From contig NC_072807.1 in NCBI RefSeq assembly GCF_028583425.1, forward strand, positions 32,245,001 through 32,309,000: a DNA stretch of 64,000 bases. The letters run 5' to 3'. The notes below the pieces were generated by a model that did no database searches, had not been told where the DNA came from, and saw only the letters and a program-made list of their open reading frames with translations. The stretch's first letter is position 1; each line of letters starts with the position of its first letter. The stretch comes from Eublepharis macularius (lineage: Eukaryota > Chordata > Lepidosauria > Squamata > Eublepharidae). The translations under genes were made by a program, and so were the position numbers. Positions 11,406 through 64,000 of this stretch are shown here, in pieces.

Positions 11406-12529
11406 TTTAAAAACAGGTGAATCCACTTTTTTAAATACATCATTGCACTTCAACAGGTACATACACCACAAGTTCATGCATCTACAGGTATGCACGGTAT
11501 CAGAACCTTGCTATGTCTGCGTTTCTACAATCAGTCTTTGAAACAATATGAGTAATCACAGTGTCAAACTGAAACAAACCAGTTGCATAGAATATCACCA
11601 TGCTGTTTACATCATCATTTTAAACAAAAAAAAGAAGTAAATTATAAAATTCTGCCTGAATTGAATGTACAAGAATGTGAACACATGAGTGCAAAAGGAT
11701 TTGAGAAATTTACATGATTCAACGAAAAAAAATCACTTAAAAAGCAATCATAATATTTATAAACTAAAAAGTTCTTTTCCCTTTCTTTCTGTAGTTCATC
11801 TCCACCTACCGGACTATTCCAGGTCTTACAACCTTTGATTAAAGGACATCTAAGTCTTTCTATATAAGGTTAAGCCCTTAGGATAATTTCGATTTATATT
11901 ATTCCACTTAAGTACGGAACATAATTCTTTCATCTTTCAGACACACAATATAAAGGAATGAATTTAGCAGCAGCTTATAAATCAAAGTGTTTACTTGTAG
12001 TTTGGTTTCCCCCCACCCTCCAAAATATAAATATATATATATACTGTATATTTTAGGTTTCGCTGTACTTTACAAAAGTGACCACTAGATGGCAGCAGTG
12101 CATCTCAGAGCTTTGCTAAATTTAAACAAATACCTTAAGTAAAAAAAAAATGCTGCATGCAAATCTTTTTTTTAATACTTAATATCTCAAGGTAAAAGTG
12201 GGTGGATGGGTGGGTAGGAAAGCAACATCCACAGCACATCAAAGCCCAAAATAGCTTACATCCTCTATGACTGAAGCATTATTAAATGTGTCGGCTAGGT
12301 CGGTCATCCTTGCGGGAATGGCTAAATAAGGCATGCTTTAGACAGTCGTTGCTCACTTGAAATAAAAAAACAGCAGATAGAAACTGGACTCTGAAAACCA
12401 AGCGATCCGACTATTCAGTTTAGCAGGTGATATTGCCGTCAGTCTCTCAAAACTTAAAGCTCTGAGGGGGAAAAAAAATGAAAACAGCCTGCGGTTACAA
12501 AGACCTCTGGAACAGACAAGGGGCACCCC

Positions 12530-14830
12530 CCCTATGATGTACAGAATGAAACATCAAAAACTAAGCTCTGTAAGGACCAGCGCCTCCTCAAAAATCAAGA
12601 ATGACTGCAGATCTCTAAGAAGGCTGGTAAGACGAAGGCAAAGAAGATTCTGTAAATATAATCTTAAACGGGAGTTACTAGGGCTAAAAAAGGACTTTAA
12701 CTCTGATAAACCAAAAGGGAAAAAAAAGAGCACCCAACGAAGGGTTGGAAAATGCTGCAGGAAAAATCATTATCAACCCATTCTAGTATCTTTTGGAAAA
12801 TGGTAACTGAGGCTACAGGGTCAAGATGGAAGTTTATGTGCCACATCGCTCTATCCGTGCATGAACATTTTTGACAAGTTGTTTTTTGTTCCCAATTTTG
12901 TAAGCTCAAAGATACCAGGCATAGTGGTGGCTCCTAAGTGGCCTCCAGTTACCACCGGATTAAAATCTCATAAAGCCCCTGGTCCAAACTTATACCCAGC
13001 CAAGTTATTTAAGGCCCATCCAATGTGGTGGGCTAGGATTCTTGCTCCCATTTTCTCTACAATAAGTAATTCAGGAATTATGCCAGATTATTGGAGGAGG
13101 GCTACTATTGTTCCTATTTATAAGTAAGTTTTTCAGATTCAGAAAGCTATTGACCTATAAGCTTATTATCTGTAGCAAGGAAACCATGCTTCGTTCCTAT
13201 ATAATAAGCTAACTTCCTGGATTTATTCATCCAACATTTTGGGAACAGAACAAGCCGGGTTTCGTAAAGGACAATCCCCAGAGGAGCACTGTTTTGTTTT
13301 ATGACCACTGGTGGAAAAATATGCCATGGTAAAACAGGGTACTATCTTTGCAGCATTTATGGATTTAAAACAGGCTTTGGATTCAATCTCAAGAAAGCAA
13401 ATTTGGAAAAAATTAGAAAAATCCTCAATAGATAGGTTATATGGTTAATCCAATGACTATATTCCAACTCCTCAGACCAAGTGCTATCAGGAATTTTAAG
13501 ACAGCTAACACAAGAAACGCCCCAAAACAAGGGTGTTAGGCAAGGATGCTTATTGGCCCCTCTTCTGTTCGATCTATAAATAACCTAGCTATTTTTTTAG
13601 CTCCCCATTTGTCACGTGCTCCTGCTTAGGTGGATCAAAAATACCACTAATGCAATACGTAGACAATACCCTGCTGCTTTCTTGCTCCTCAATAGGCCTT
13701 CTCATAAATTACTTAATGCCTTCTCTGAATATTGTCTAAATTAGGGGCATTTTATAAATACTCAGAAATCTAAAATCATGGTTTTTTTCAAAGCAAGAAA
13801 TATTCCTGAATATAAATGGCAAGTTAACTGAAAGAAAATGGACCAAGTTAGACCATTCGATTACCCGGGTCTCATACTTCAAGCAAATCTATGCTGGAAA
13901 TTACCTCTGGAAAATATTAAATACAAAGCAAAAATATCCAGCAATGCGTTAATTTGCTTTTTTCATACCTGGGGTGGGAATTGTATACCTGGACCAATTA
14001 AAGCGTTTAATGCTAAAGTAATTACCCAAATATTATCTGGTACTGGGGTTTTGACTGATGCAGTAGATGAAACAATTGATCAACTACTAACGCAATTTCG
14101 CCACAGAATATCAGGCATGCCAAACTGTGACTCTGGGGTATCCCTCAGAGCGGAACTAATCAGAAATCTTTGCAAGCTATAGTGTGGCAAAGAAAATTTC
14201 TGCTATATCGAAGGATATTTATGATCAACGAGGGGCTGCTAAGTTCTACTAGAAAGGATCCGTCGTCGACCTTTTGGAAAAAGATCACTGAAAATAGATT
14301 TCAATCGCTAGATTTTAGCCTAAATGTTGTATAATGAGACAAAAGAAATCAAGTTAGCTGTGACATCCTGGGATTTCAGTAATATACAGGAGAGAGCACG
14401 ACACGCATGCTCAGTGGCAGCTCATAGCTTAAACACCTCCCATTCTATTCCACGATAATGGTGCCTAACAACAGAAGGGCGTTTATACTGGCTAGGCTAA
14501 ATGCCTTTCCGTCTATGGTTACTGAGGGCCGCTCTGCTGGTATACCTTATTCGGACAGATGGTGTAAATGTGGAGATGGTCAAAGTGAAATTTTGGAACA
14601 CGTTGTTTTGGGGAGGATCTGAGGAAGAAATATTTAGGGCAGTTTATGATTTATAAGCTATATCTTTCTTCGCAGAGATTAATTCAGATGTTATCAGACA
14701 GTGATAAAAGGCTGCAAAACTTTTGCTGGCAGTAACTAAATGTAAAAGGGGATAATAAAGGGGTTGTTTCAGTGTGAGGCTGCTTGCGGCCAGTTGGCCA
14801 TTAAAGAAATATCATTAAAGTAACTAACGA
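12530..14830 (+). pseudogene. Decayed non-LTR retrotransposon with reverse transcriptase
   Basis: Broken plus-strand frames contain, in order, SHKAPGPNLYPAKLF and YWRRATIVPIYK (fingers), QAGFRKGQSPEEH, AAFMDLKQALDSI (palm, catalytic Asp), NKGVRQGCLLAPLLFDL, and QYVDNTLLLS where the active-site YADD is expected. A C-terminal part follows with RAFILARLNAFPS and a Cys-rich CKCGDGQSEILEHVV. Frameshifts and stops are frequent. The catalytic motif is mutated (YVDN), so it is dead. The clade is uncertain; the C-terminal Cys/His knuckle after the palm suggests R4/R2-like rather than CR1. It sits antisense within the probable NPTN 3' UTR. Confidence 0.85.
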
Positions 14831-15684
14831 ACTAAGCTCTGCTTACCATCACCACCCTGCCCCCTCCAGTCAAGCTGATTTCTATGGGCATCTGGCTCAG
14901 TCAGGGGTGAAAGCCGTTTTTGAAGAAAGACTGTTCAGAAATGCTCCGCTGAGGAATATTACAAAAGTTTGGCAACATTCAAAAAAAGTTGTGGAAACCT
15001 CCTGAGGCCAAAGCATGGCTCGGTATGGAATCAAATATGGCTCTTAAAGAAGAGGAAAACCGTAAGGTATATTGGAAGTGAGATTCTAGAATAATCAGCA
15101 CGTGAAAGGAATAGTAGGCAAAGATACCGATGGGACTCAAGGGCTTCTTATTTTATGGAAAGGAAAACCTCAGAGGCGAACAGTTGCCACAGATCCATGA
15201 ACAGAAAGGCACAGATTTCTGCCAGTGCATTAAAACAATCACACAGGTATATTTCCTTGCATATTGTGAGATCCTGTGTGTGCCGCTTCCTAACAAAGAT
15301 CGTGCACAAGAACCAGTACTGAGGCTACAGAAATATTATGGGTTAATGTGCCAATTGTCTCTAGTGTTAAGGGGTTGCATATTTCCAGTTAGGCAAATGG
15401 GCCGACTGACTCTTTGTCGATCTCGTTCTGAATTCTGACATCGTTTGGCTTAATTACAAAAGATCACCCACCCACCCCCCGCCACCTGAAGTTTCCCATC
15501 CCTCCCAGCTTTGTTGCGTATTATCAGGCCGATGCGACGCAGTCAGGCACGCCTCGGCAAACTCGACACCTAAGTCGGCAGAGGGATGCGCCACCTAGAT
15601 AGTCTGCCCTTTGACAAAAACGAATTTCCTTGACAACCACAGCGGACGACATTACCGAGTTTTAGACTTACATAAGCGTTACTT

Positions 15685-58739
<43,055 letters not shown>

Positions 58740-59470
58740 GGTGGCGCGGAGGGGGAGGGAGAGGGGGGACGGAGCGGAGGAGGCGGCGGAGGAGTCGTCG
58801 CGGGCGCCGAGCGGGAGTCCGCCGTCCTTCTCTCGCCTTCCCTCCCCCGACTGAGCTCCTACCGCAGCGCCCGGCTCTCGCGAGAGGAGGCGCCTCTTCT
58901 CGCGCGAGGGGTGAGGAGGCGGAGGAAGACGCAGGAGAGGAAGGAGCGAGAGTCCTCGAAGGAGGGGGCGGGAAAGACGGAGAGGCCCCGCCTATCGCTG
59001 AGGGGGACGCGGCGCCGGGGCTCCGCCCACCAGCGAAGGGGCGGGAAAGGCACTCCGGCCTGGCGTAAGTTCTCCACCCACCTGTGAGGAAGGAGCGAAG
59101 GAGAAAAGGAGCCTTAGCTCCGCCCACCTTTCTCCGCCCACCCCTGAAGGACTCCGTCCATCCCTGACAGAAAAGGCACGCCCACACCCTTTCACCAGCC
59201 CGCCTCTCGGGAAAAAAGCCGCTCACCTTTGAGGCTGAAACTCCGCCCACTTTTGAAGGAACAGCCCCCCCCCTTCCCTCAAGCTGCTCTCGCCTCGGAG
59301 GGAACGGGCGTCGAAGCCACACCCACCTCTAAGGGAGAAGTGGGAAGAAAGCCCGCCTCCGCCGCGCCGCGCCTCCCCGCCTGCCCTGTGATCACGTGGC
59401 TAAGGAGAGCGACGGTTTTTCCCGCCTCTGGGGGGGCTTCTCCCCCCCCTCCCCCGGGCTGTAATTAAAG

Positions 59471-60200
59471 TCAAAGGCGTGAGAGGCTTCTTTAGGTTAT
59501 ATAGGAGCCTTAATTTTTTAAAATTCAAATAAAATAAAAATGTTAAGTAGCTTATTCTTTAAAAAATGGGGATTAATCCACATATGAAAAGTAACAAACA
59601 CTTCCCAGCGCCCTTCAGTCTGGAGAGTGGGATAAATTTAAACAAATGAGAGAGAATGTAAAAGGGCTGACCGCATTTAGTCAGAAAAGGTACCAGCCTG
59701 AGCCTTTGCAAAATTTTTACAGCGAATCAGAAATGCTTCCTTTGATGCTTGGCAAAGGAACCTGAGGAGAGTTTTCCATCATTTACCAGTTCGGTTTTCT
59801 GTCAGAAATTACATTGTGTAACCAGTCTTGAGTCTCCGAGAGAAAGGCGCACTATAAATAAAGTAAATAAAATAAAAATATATAAATAAACTTTTGGGTG
59901 CTGCGGTGTTCTTTTGCCATTTCATCCTTAGGTGAACTGATCACCCACTCCACTTTCTTGCAGGGCTTCTTTATCTTTTAGCAGTTCAGGCCTGGCAGAG
60001 CGAAAGTTATTTCTCAGAGCAACATCTCTATGCTGGTGAATGCTTTACCTGTTGGATTTCTGAATGTCATAAAGGTGTTTAAGTTTTTTAAAGCTTTCAG
60101 GAACAAAGGCAATTAGTGGGAGCATTTGCAACTTTGGGCTTTCTTTAGCATTGTTACTCTTTAAAATTTTGGTTGCCCTGTTTTAAATTGCTCCCCTCAT
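59471..60200. other. NPTN upstream flank, retroelement tail
   Basis: AT-rich. An L2/CR1-like tail with CTTGAGTCTCCGAGAGAAAG and CACTATAAATAAAGTAAATA lies at about 59825-59885. Otherwise nothing seen. Confidence 0.5.
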
Positions 60201-60355
60201 AGGGTTGCCAGCCTCCAGATGGTGGCTGGAGACCTCTCAGAATTACAACTGATCTCCAGGCCATAGAGATCTGTTCCCCTGGAGAAAATGGTTGTCTTCT
60301 CCATGCTTCATCCCTCAAATCTCCAGGAATTTCCCAACCTGGAGCTGGCAACCCT
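60201..60355. mobile_element. Non-autonomous TIR element (AGGGTTGCCAG family), copy 2
   Basis: Starts AGGGTTGCCAGCCTCCAG and ends CTGGAGCTGGCAACCCT, exact inverted ends over the first 12 bases. It is shorter than the copy at 2949 because a middle segment after ATGGTTGTCTTC is missing. No clear target duplication. Confidence 0.75.
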
Positions 60356-61039
60356 ATTCCCCCACCATCCCCAAAGTTAAGCAATCTTTTAAATGTCTAA
60401 TGTACACACATTACCATGAGTACAGGCATGCATGGTTGTAACTTCCAACCAAGCAACGGCAGCAGACGGAGGCCCTGGGGATTCACATGCAGCAGTGGGG
60501 CAGGTGGCGGGGTGGATAGTGGGGCTTCATGCAACTCTCATTGCCACCATGCGGGTTTGAAATGACTCACTTTGCATTCTGTCTCCTTCCTCTAATGGCA
60601 CATCGAGCTGCAGTGGAATCCGCCAGGCAGAAACGCCAATACATTTTGCTAAACGTTTTTAATTACAATTAAATAAATGCCATCTAGCCAGCAGCATCCT
60701 GCAGCGTTTGGGAGGCGGCTGTTGCCAGTGGCTGCGATTCCAATCAGCATGCCCATCTGCCATTCGATCAAAAACAGCTCCAAGCAAAGGCTTTGGATCT
60801 GTATCTGCTAACCTGCCGACTGCATCCATCTAACTGGCACAAAGAAACCAGGATCTTCCAATGCCACTGGTGTGGACAGAATACAGATGTGCCTCATCAT
60901 ATTCCTAATGTGTGTTTGTGTTGTGCAGTCATTTCTGCTGGCAGCTGGGGAGTGAGTGATTTTTTAAAGAGGTAAAACAGCACACAGAAGATAGGTAAGA
61001 ACACATTGTGCTGGTCCTCTGCTCTGAGTGATAGAATAC
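60356..61039. other. Upstream flank, no feature seen
   Basis: Mixed-composition sequence with no supported gene or repeat. Confidence 0.5.
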
Positions 61040-61245
61040 TGAGTGTGTTGCAACAGGTAGAGTGTTGGCTAGGATTCAGGAAACCCAGGTTAAAATGCCT
61101 ACTCTTCCATGAAAGCTCGCTTTGGACTGGTCACACCCTCTCTCAGCCTATCATACCTTGCAGGGTTGTGAGGATAAAACAGAGGTGTGGAGAACAAGAT
61201 ATGCTGTGCTGGCGCCCTGCCTTCTTCCTGGTGGGGACTTAAAGT
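61040..61245 (+). mobile_element. tRNA-derived MIR/CORE-like SINE
   Basis: AGAGTGTTGGCTAGGATTCA, AAACCCAGGTTAAAATGCC (B box decayed), CTCAGCCTATCATACCTTGC, AGGGTTGTGAGGATAAAAC. Tail worn. Confidence 0.7.
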
Positions 61246-61284
61246 AGTTTCTATTGTTCTCCTCTCGCCCATTTTATTGTTGGA

Positions 61285-61500
61285 AGAGAGTATGGCATAG
61301 GCACTAGGATTTGGGAGATTCGAATTTCCACTTTACCATGGAAGCTCACTGGGTGACCTTGGATTACTCACTGTCTCTCAGCCTAATCTACTTTGTAGCG
61401 TTGGTATTATGAGGATAAGGTGGAGAAAGGGAGAACAATGTTATATGCCACTTTTGGTCCCCACTGGAGAGAAAAAGTGGAGTATAAATATCTAAATAAA
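61285..61500 (+). mobile_element. tRNA-derived MIR/CORE-like SINE, adjacent copy
   Basis: GAGTATGGCATAGGCACTAG, GGGAGATTCGAATTTCCAC (B box), CTCAGCCTAATCTACTTTG, CCACTGGAGAGAAAAAGTGG and the tail AGTATAAATATCTAAATAAA. Same orientation as the copy before it. Confidence 0.75.
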
Positions 61501-61799
61501 TTTCTAGTCTAGGGCTGTTCCAGTGGCCTCTATAACACAATGAGAACCAAGAGCAGGCAAGGAAATCTGGGAAAGTACATTGTTTTGAAAGAGGAAGGCA
61601 ATCTGGGCTGTGCTTCTCTTCCTCCTTTGCTACAGATATTAAAGCCTGGGTGTGGCCAGAGACTTTTCTAGCAGGGGAAAATGGTTGGGAAAATCTCTTT
61701 GACATCATAGTGAGATCTGGGCTAAACTTCCTTTGTTATAAATCTTGAATCCCGGGCGCTTGGCTCTTAGCCCATGGATTCTCAGCATATTGCCCTGAG

Positions 61800-61965
61800 T
61801 GAGCTGGGGCAGTGGATCTAGTACCAGCCTGTAAGCTAGATTTATAGTGTATTGTTTCTCTTTGTTTGCCAAAATTATTTTTTTTGTACTTCTTTGTAAA
61901 CCACTTTGAGTCCCTTCTGGGGAGAGAAGCTGGATATGAACGAATAAAGAAATCGCTTTGCAAGC
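61800..61965 (+). repeat. L2/CR1-like LINE 3' tail
   Basis: Ends with CTTTGTAAACCACTTTGAGT, CTTCTGGGGAGAGAAGCTGG and ATATGAACGAATAAAG, the common LINE-type 3' end. No coding part is left. Confidence 0.6.
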
Positions 61966-62866
61966 AGAAGAAACTGATCTGCATGCACGAGGACCCCAAC
62001 TTCTGCTTACTCAGCATTGCATTCTTCCTGAAGTTCTGGGTGGGCAAGGGCCACTAGTGAATCAGCATCCTGTGGTTTATCTACTAGGTCGTTTCCAAAT
62101 CTTTGTTGTGTCTCCAGGCTGTCTTTCCTGCCCTCCCTACGCCTCTGCCCAGAAATCAGTCAACGGCAAATGACTCAGATCTCAGCCGCCACATATGAAG
62201 CACATTTCCCTCTCTTTCCCCTTAAGAACTGAATGTAGACTATTTCAGTCGCAATCAAGAAAGGACATAGCGGCTCCTATAAGTATCCAGCTGATGTGAA
62301 TTCATGGCTTGGTGCCTAGAGAAATTGCCCAGCGGCCTGATATTGCCTATGCTCTTGAAAAACATTGCCGAGCCCCACTGGACAAAAGTCCAGCTAGTCC
62401 AGCCACACTTCCTCCAGAACCATCCAAATTTCTCTAGCAAGCCCAGGCGCATAGCAAAAAGGCAACCCTGCTTTTGCGCCCCGGCCACTGGCATCCAGAG
62501 ATATCCTGCCTTTGATCATGGACGTTCCATTTAGTCATCACACTAATAGCTACCTAAGGAATGTCATGGTGCCTGAAATGGAAAAGTCAAATGTTAACTC
62601 TGCCCACTAATTAGTCTAACACAGATTTAGCACCATTAACCAGGTGGTTTTATAGCTTCCTTGGTCTCTAAAGGTATGAAACTGGAGGGGGGAAAACCCC
62701 GTAATATACTTTAGTGAGGAGTTTTGCTATCACATTAATGATTAACAGATTTCTAGCAGCATAATCTCTGCTAGGCTAAGTGTCTTTTTCACCAAGTATT
62801 TCATGATAGTTATGAATGCTTTTATTACAAACATAAAGGTGGAGGGGGCATGAAAGAGACTCCTTG
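61966..62866. other. Upstream flank, no feature seen
   Basis: No repeat or exon recognised. Confidence 0.5.
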
Positions 62867-62874
62867 GTAGGCTT

Positions 62875-63351
62875 CAGGGGTCATTTCATAGAAAAGGAGC
62901 TGCAGGAACTCATTAGCATAACTCATTAGCACAACTATTAGCATACACCACACCCCTTGCCACCACTGGAAGTGTCATTCACACAACTGATTTGCATATG
63001 CCACACCCCCTGACATCACCTATTCTGGTTGTTTTGGACCCAATCCTGGCCATTCAGGGCCGAAATTGGGCCCAAAATGGCAAAAAGGGGCTGGAAATTG
63101 CCGAAAAGGGGCCCAAAATGGCCAGAATCGGGCTGCTGCTGAGCGGGAGAGTGATCCATCACCCATCAGAGGCCAGATCCTGGACATTTTGGGACCAATC
63201 CTGGCTGTTTTAGGCCCAATCCTGGACATTTTGGGCCAAATCCAGGCCAAAATGGGCCCAAAATCAGGTGGGCGGGGGCACTTGACATGTGACCTCTTTG
63301 GAGAACTACCGGAACTGCGTTCCTGCGCATTCCCCCTCAAAATGAGCCCTG
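62875..63351. mobile_element. hAT-like non-autonomous element with internal minisatellite
   Basis: The left end CAGGGGTCATTTCATAGAAA and the reverse complement of the right end CAGGGCTCATTTTGAGGGGG match over the first 12 bases with one change. The flanks are GTAGGCTT (62867-62874) and GTAGGGCTT (63352-63360), an 8-bp duplication with one inserted G. Further inside, both ends share GCAGGAAC. The centre (63030-63270) repeats a roughly 21-nt CCAATCCTGGCCATTTTGGG unit in both orientations. Confidence 0.8.
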
Positions 63352-63436
63352 GTAGGGCTTAAACTTAGGTTTAAGGAGTCATTACAGGAGATCTGGGGCT
63401 AGAGCCATAGGGGTTTGGGCAGACCTCAGCAGAGTG

Positions 63437-63562
63437 TCATGCCATATTTGTACCCTCCAGAGCATCCATTTTTCTCCAAGGGAGCTGATCTTTGTAGTCT
63501 GGAGATCAGTTGTGATTCCAGGAAATCTCTAGGCCCTACCTGGAGATTGACAAACCTTGATG
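63437..63562 (-). mobile_element. AGGGTTGCCAG-family element, antisense fragment
   Basis: On the minus strand: TCTCCAGGTAGGGCCTAGAG, then ATCACAACTGATCTCCAGAC, TTGGAGAAAAATGGATG and CTCTGGAGGGTACAAATATG, which follow the copy at 2949. The ends are worn away. Confidence 0.7.
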
Positions 63563-64000
63563 TCTTTTCCATAATGGATTTGCAGGGCTGCCCTATTGGA
63601 ATGTAGATTTTAGCAAAGTAGTGAAGGAACCCTACAGCAGGTGTTGATATAAAGCCTCCTTGGGAGTTTTGCTGCTCCGGTGGTGAAAGGTAATCTGGCC
63701 AATGAGAGCCCCAGAAAGGAAGAATCCTGGTGTGATCATTTCAGTGGGGATTGAATCACATGTAGAAGAAAGTATCAAGCGGACAGTCTCTTTGTCTGCT
63801 GAGGGGATTTCCTGCTTATTTTTGACATCCGGTCTCTCCTTCTGAGCCGGAATGGTCACATTGTATTCTGGCTATGATTGGGCAGCCGTACTTTTCTTGC
63901 TCTCCCTCTCCCCTCCAAATAGAAACAACTGATTCTCTGAAAGATTTTTGGGGTAGTGAAGGATTAATAAAAGATGCCGCAAATGTGGGAGAGTGTCTGA

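Larger units (their letters stand above)
11400..15684 (-). other. NPTN: Probable NPTN 3' untranslated region, interrupted by a LINE
   Basis: No AATAAA or ATTAAA was found on the minus strand between the stop codon and the LINE remnant that starts near 14830. The first convincing signal downstream is at 11405-11400. The parts on either side of the LINE (about 14830-15684 and 11400-12480) are AT-rich, mostly free of recognisable repeats and lack open frames, as expected for a 3' UTR. The inference is a UTR of about 1.9 kb of ancestral sequence plus about 2.3 kb of inserted retrotransposon. An earlier non-canonical poly(A) site before the LINE is possible. Confidence 0.5.

Noticed and set aside
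63632..63859. 75-codon minus-strand frame near the right edge
   Set aside because: Plausible amino-acid mix, but no homolog recognised and no splice or promoter support.

Overview
This is a vertebrate nuclear window, most likely from a squamate reptile (lizard, gecko or snake). Three things point there: large introns with clean GT-AG exons, a dense load of old interspersed repeats, and SINE classes typical of squamates. Those SINEs include a 5S-rRNA-derived family, a tRNA-derived family whose 5' end reads GAGCCCC, and MIR/CORE-like tRNA SINEs. The species cannot be named from the sequence alone.

The window contains one protein-coding gene that I can support, the neuroplastin gene NPTN, on the minus strand. 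I reassembled its whole coding sequence from eight exons: 58739-58649, 45017-44670, 37609-37435, 35117-35023, 28135-28002, 27664-27391, 17824-17803 and 15745-15685. The exons sum to 1200 nt, giving 399 residues plus a stop with every splice phase matching. The product has a signal peptide, three Ig domains, one membrane helix carrying a buried Glu, and a short cytoplasmic tail. Exon 2 is the Np65-specific first Ig domain. It is a symmetric phase 1-1 cassette of 348 nt, so skipping it gives Np55 in frame. Exon 7 carries the internal acceptor that adds or removes the DDEP tetrapeptide.

Layout. Positions 1-11300 hold no gene I can support. They contain SINEs, a TIR element with a perfect target-site duplication, two 5S-derived SINEs, a possible solo LTR and an odd CpG-rich leading segment. 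Positions 11400-15684 are the probable NPTN 3' UTR, interrupted by a decayed non-LTR retrotransposon in the opposite orientation (about 12530-14830). Positions 15685-58739 are NPTN exons and introns. A CpG island at about 58500-59470 covers exon 1 and the promoter, and it contains a scattered GC-box repeat. Positions 59470-64000 are upstream flank with SINEs and TIR elements.

The most unusual structures are three long fold-back (inverted-repeat) insertions inside NPTN introns, at about 38961-39232, 42338-42591 and 49018-49400. The first two are bounded by perfect 10 and 13 bp target-site duplications. This suggests retroposition-type insertion of two different repeat families in head-to-head form. 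I found no CRISPR array, operon, bacterial system or intact mobile-element gene.
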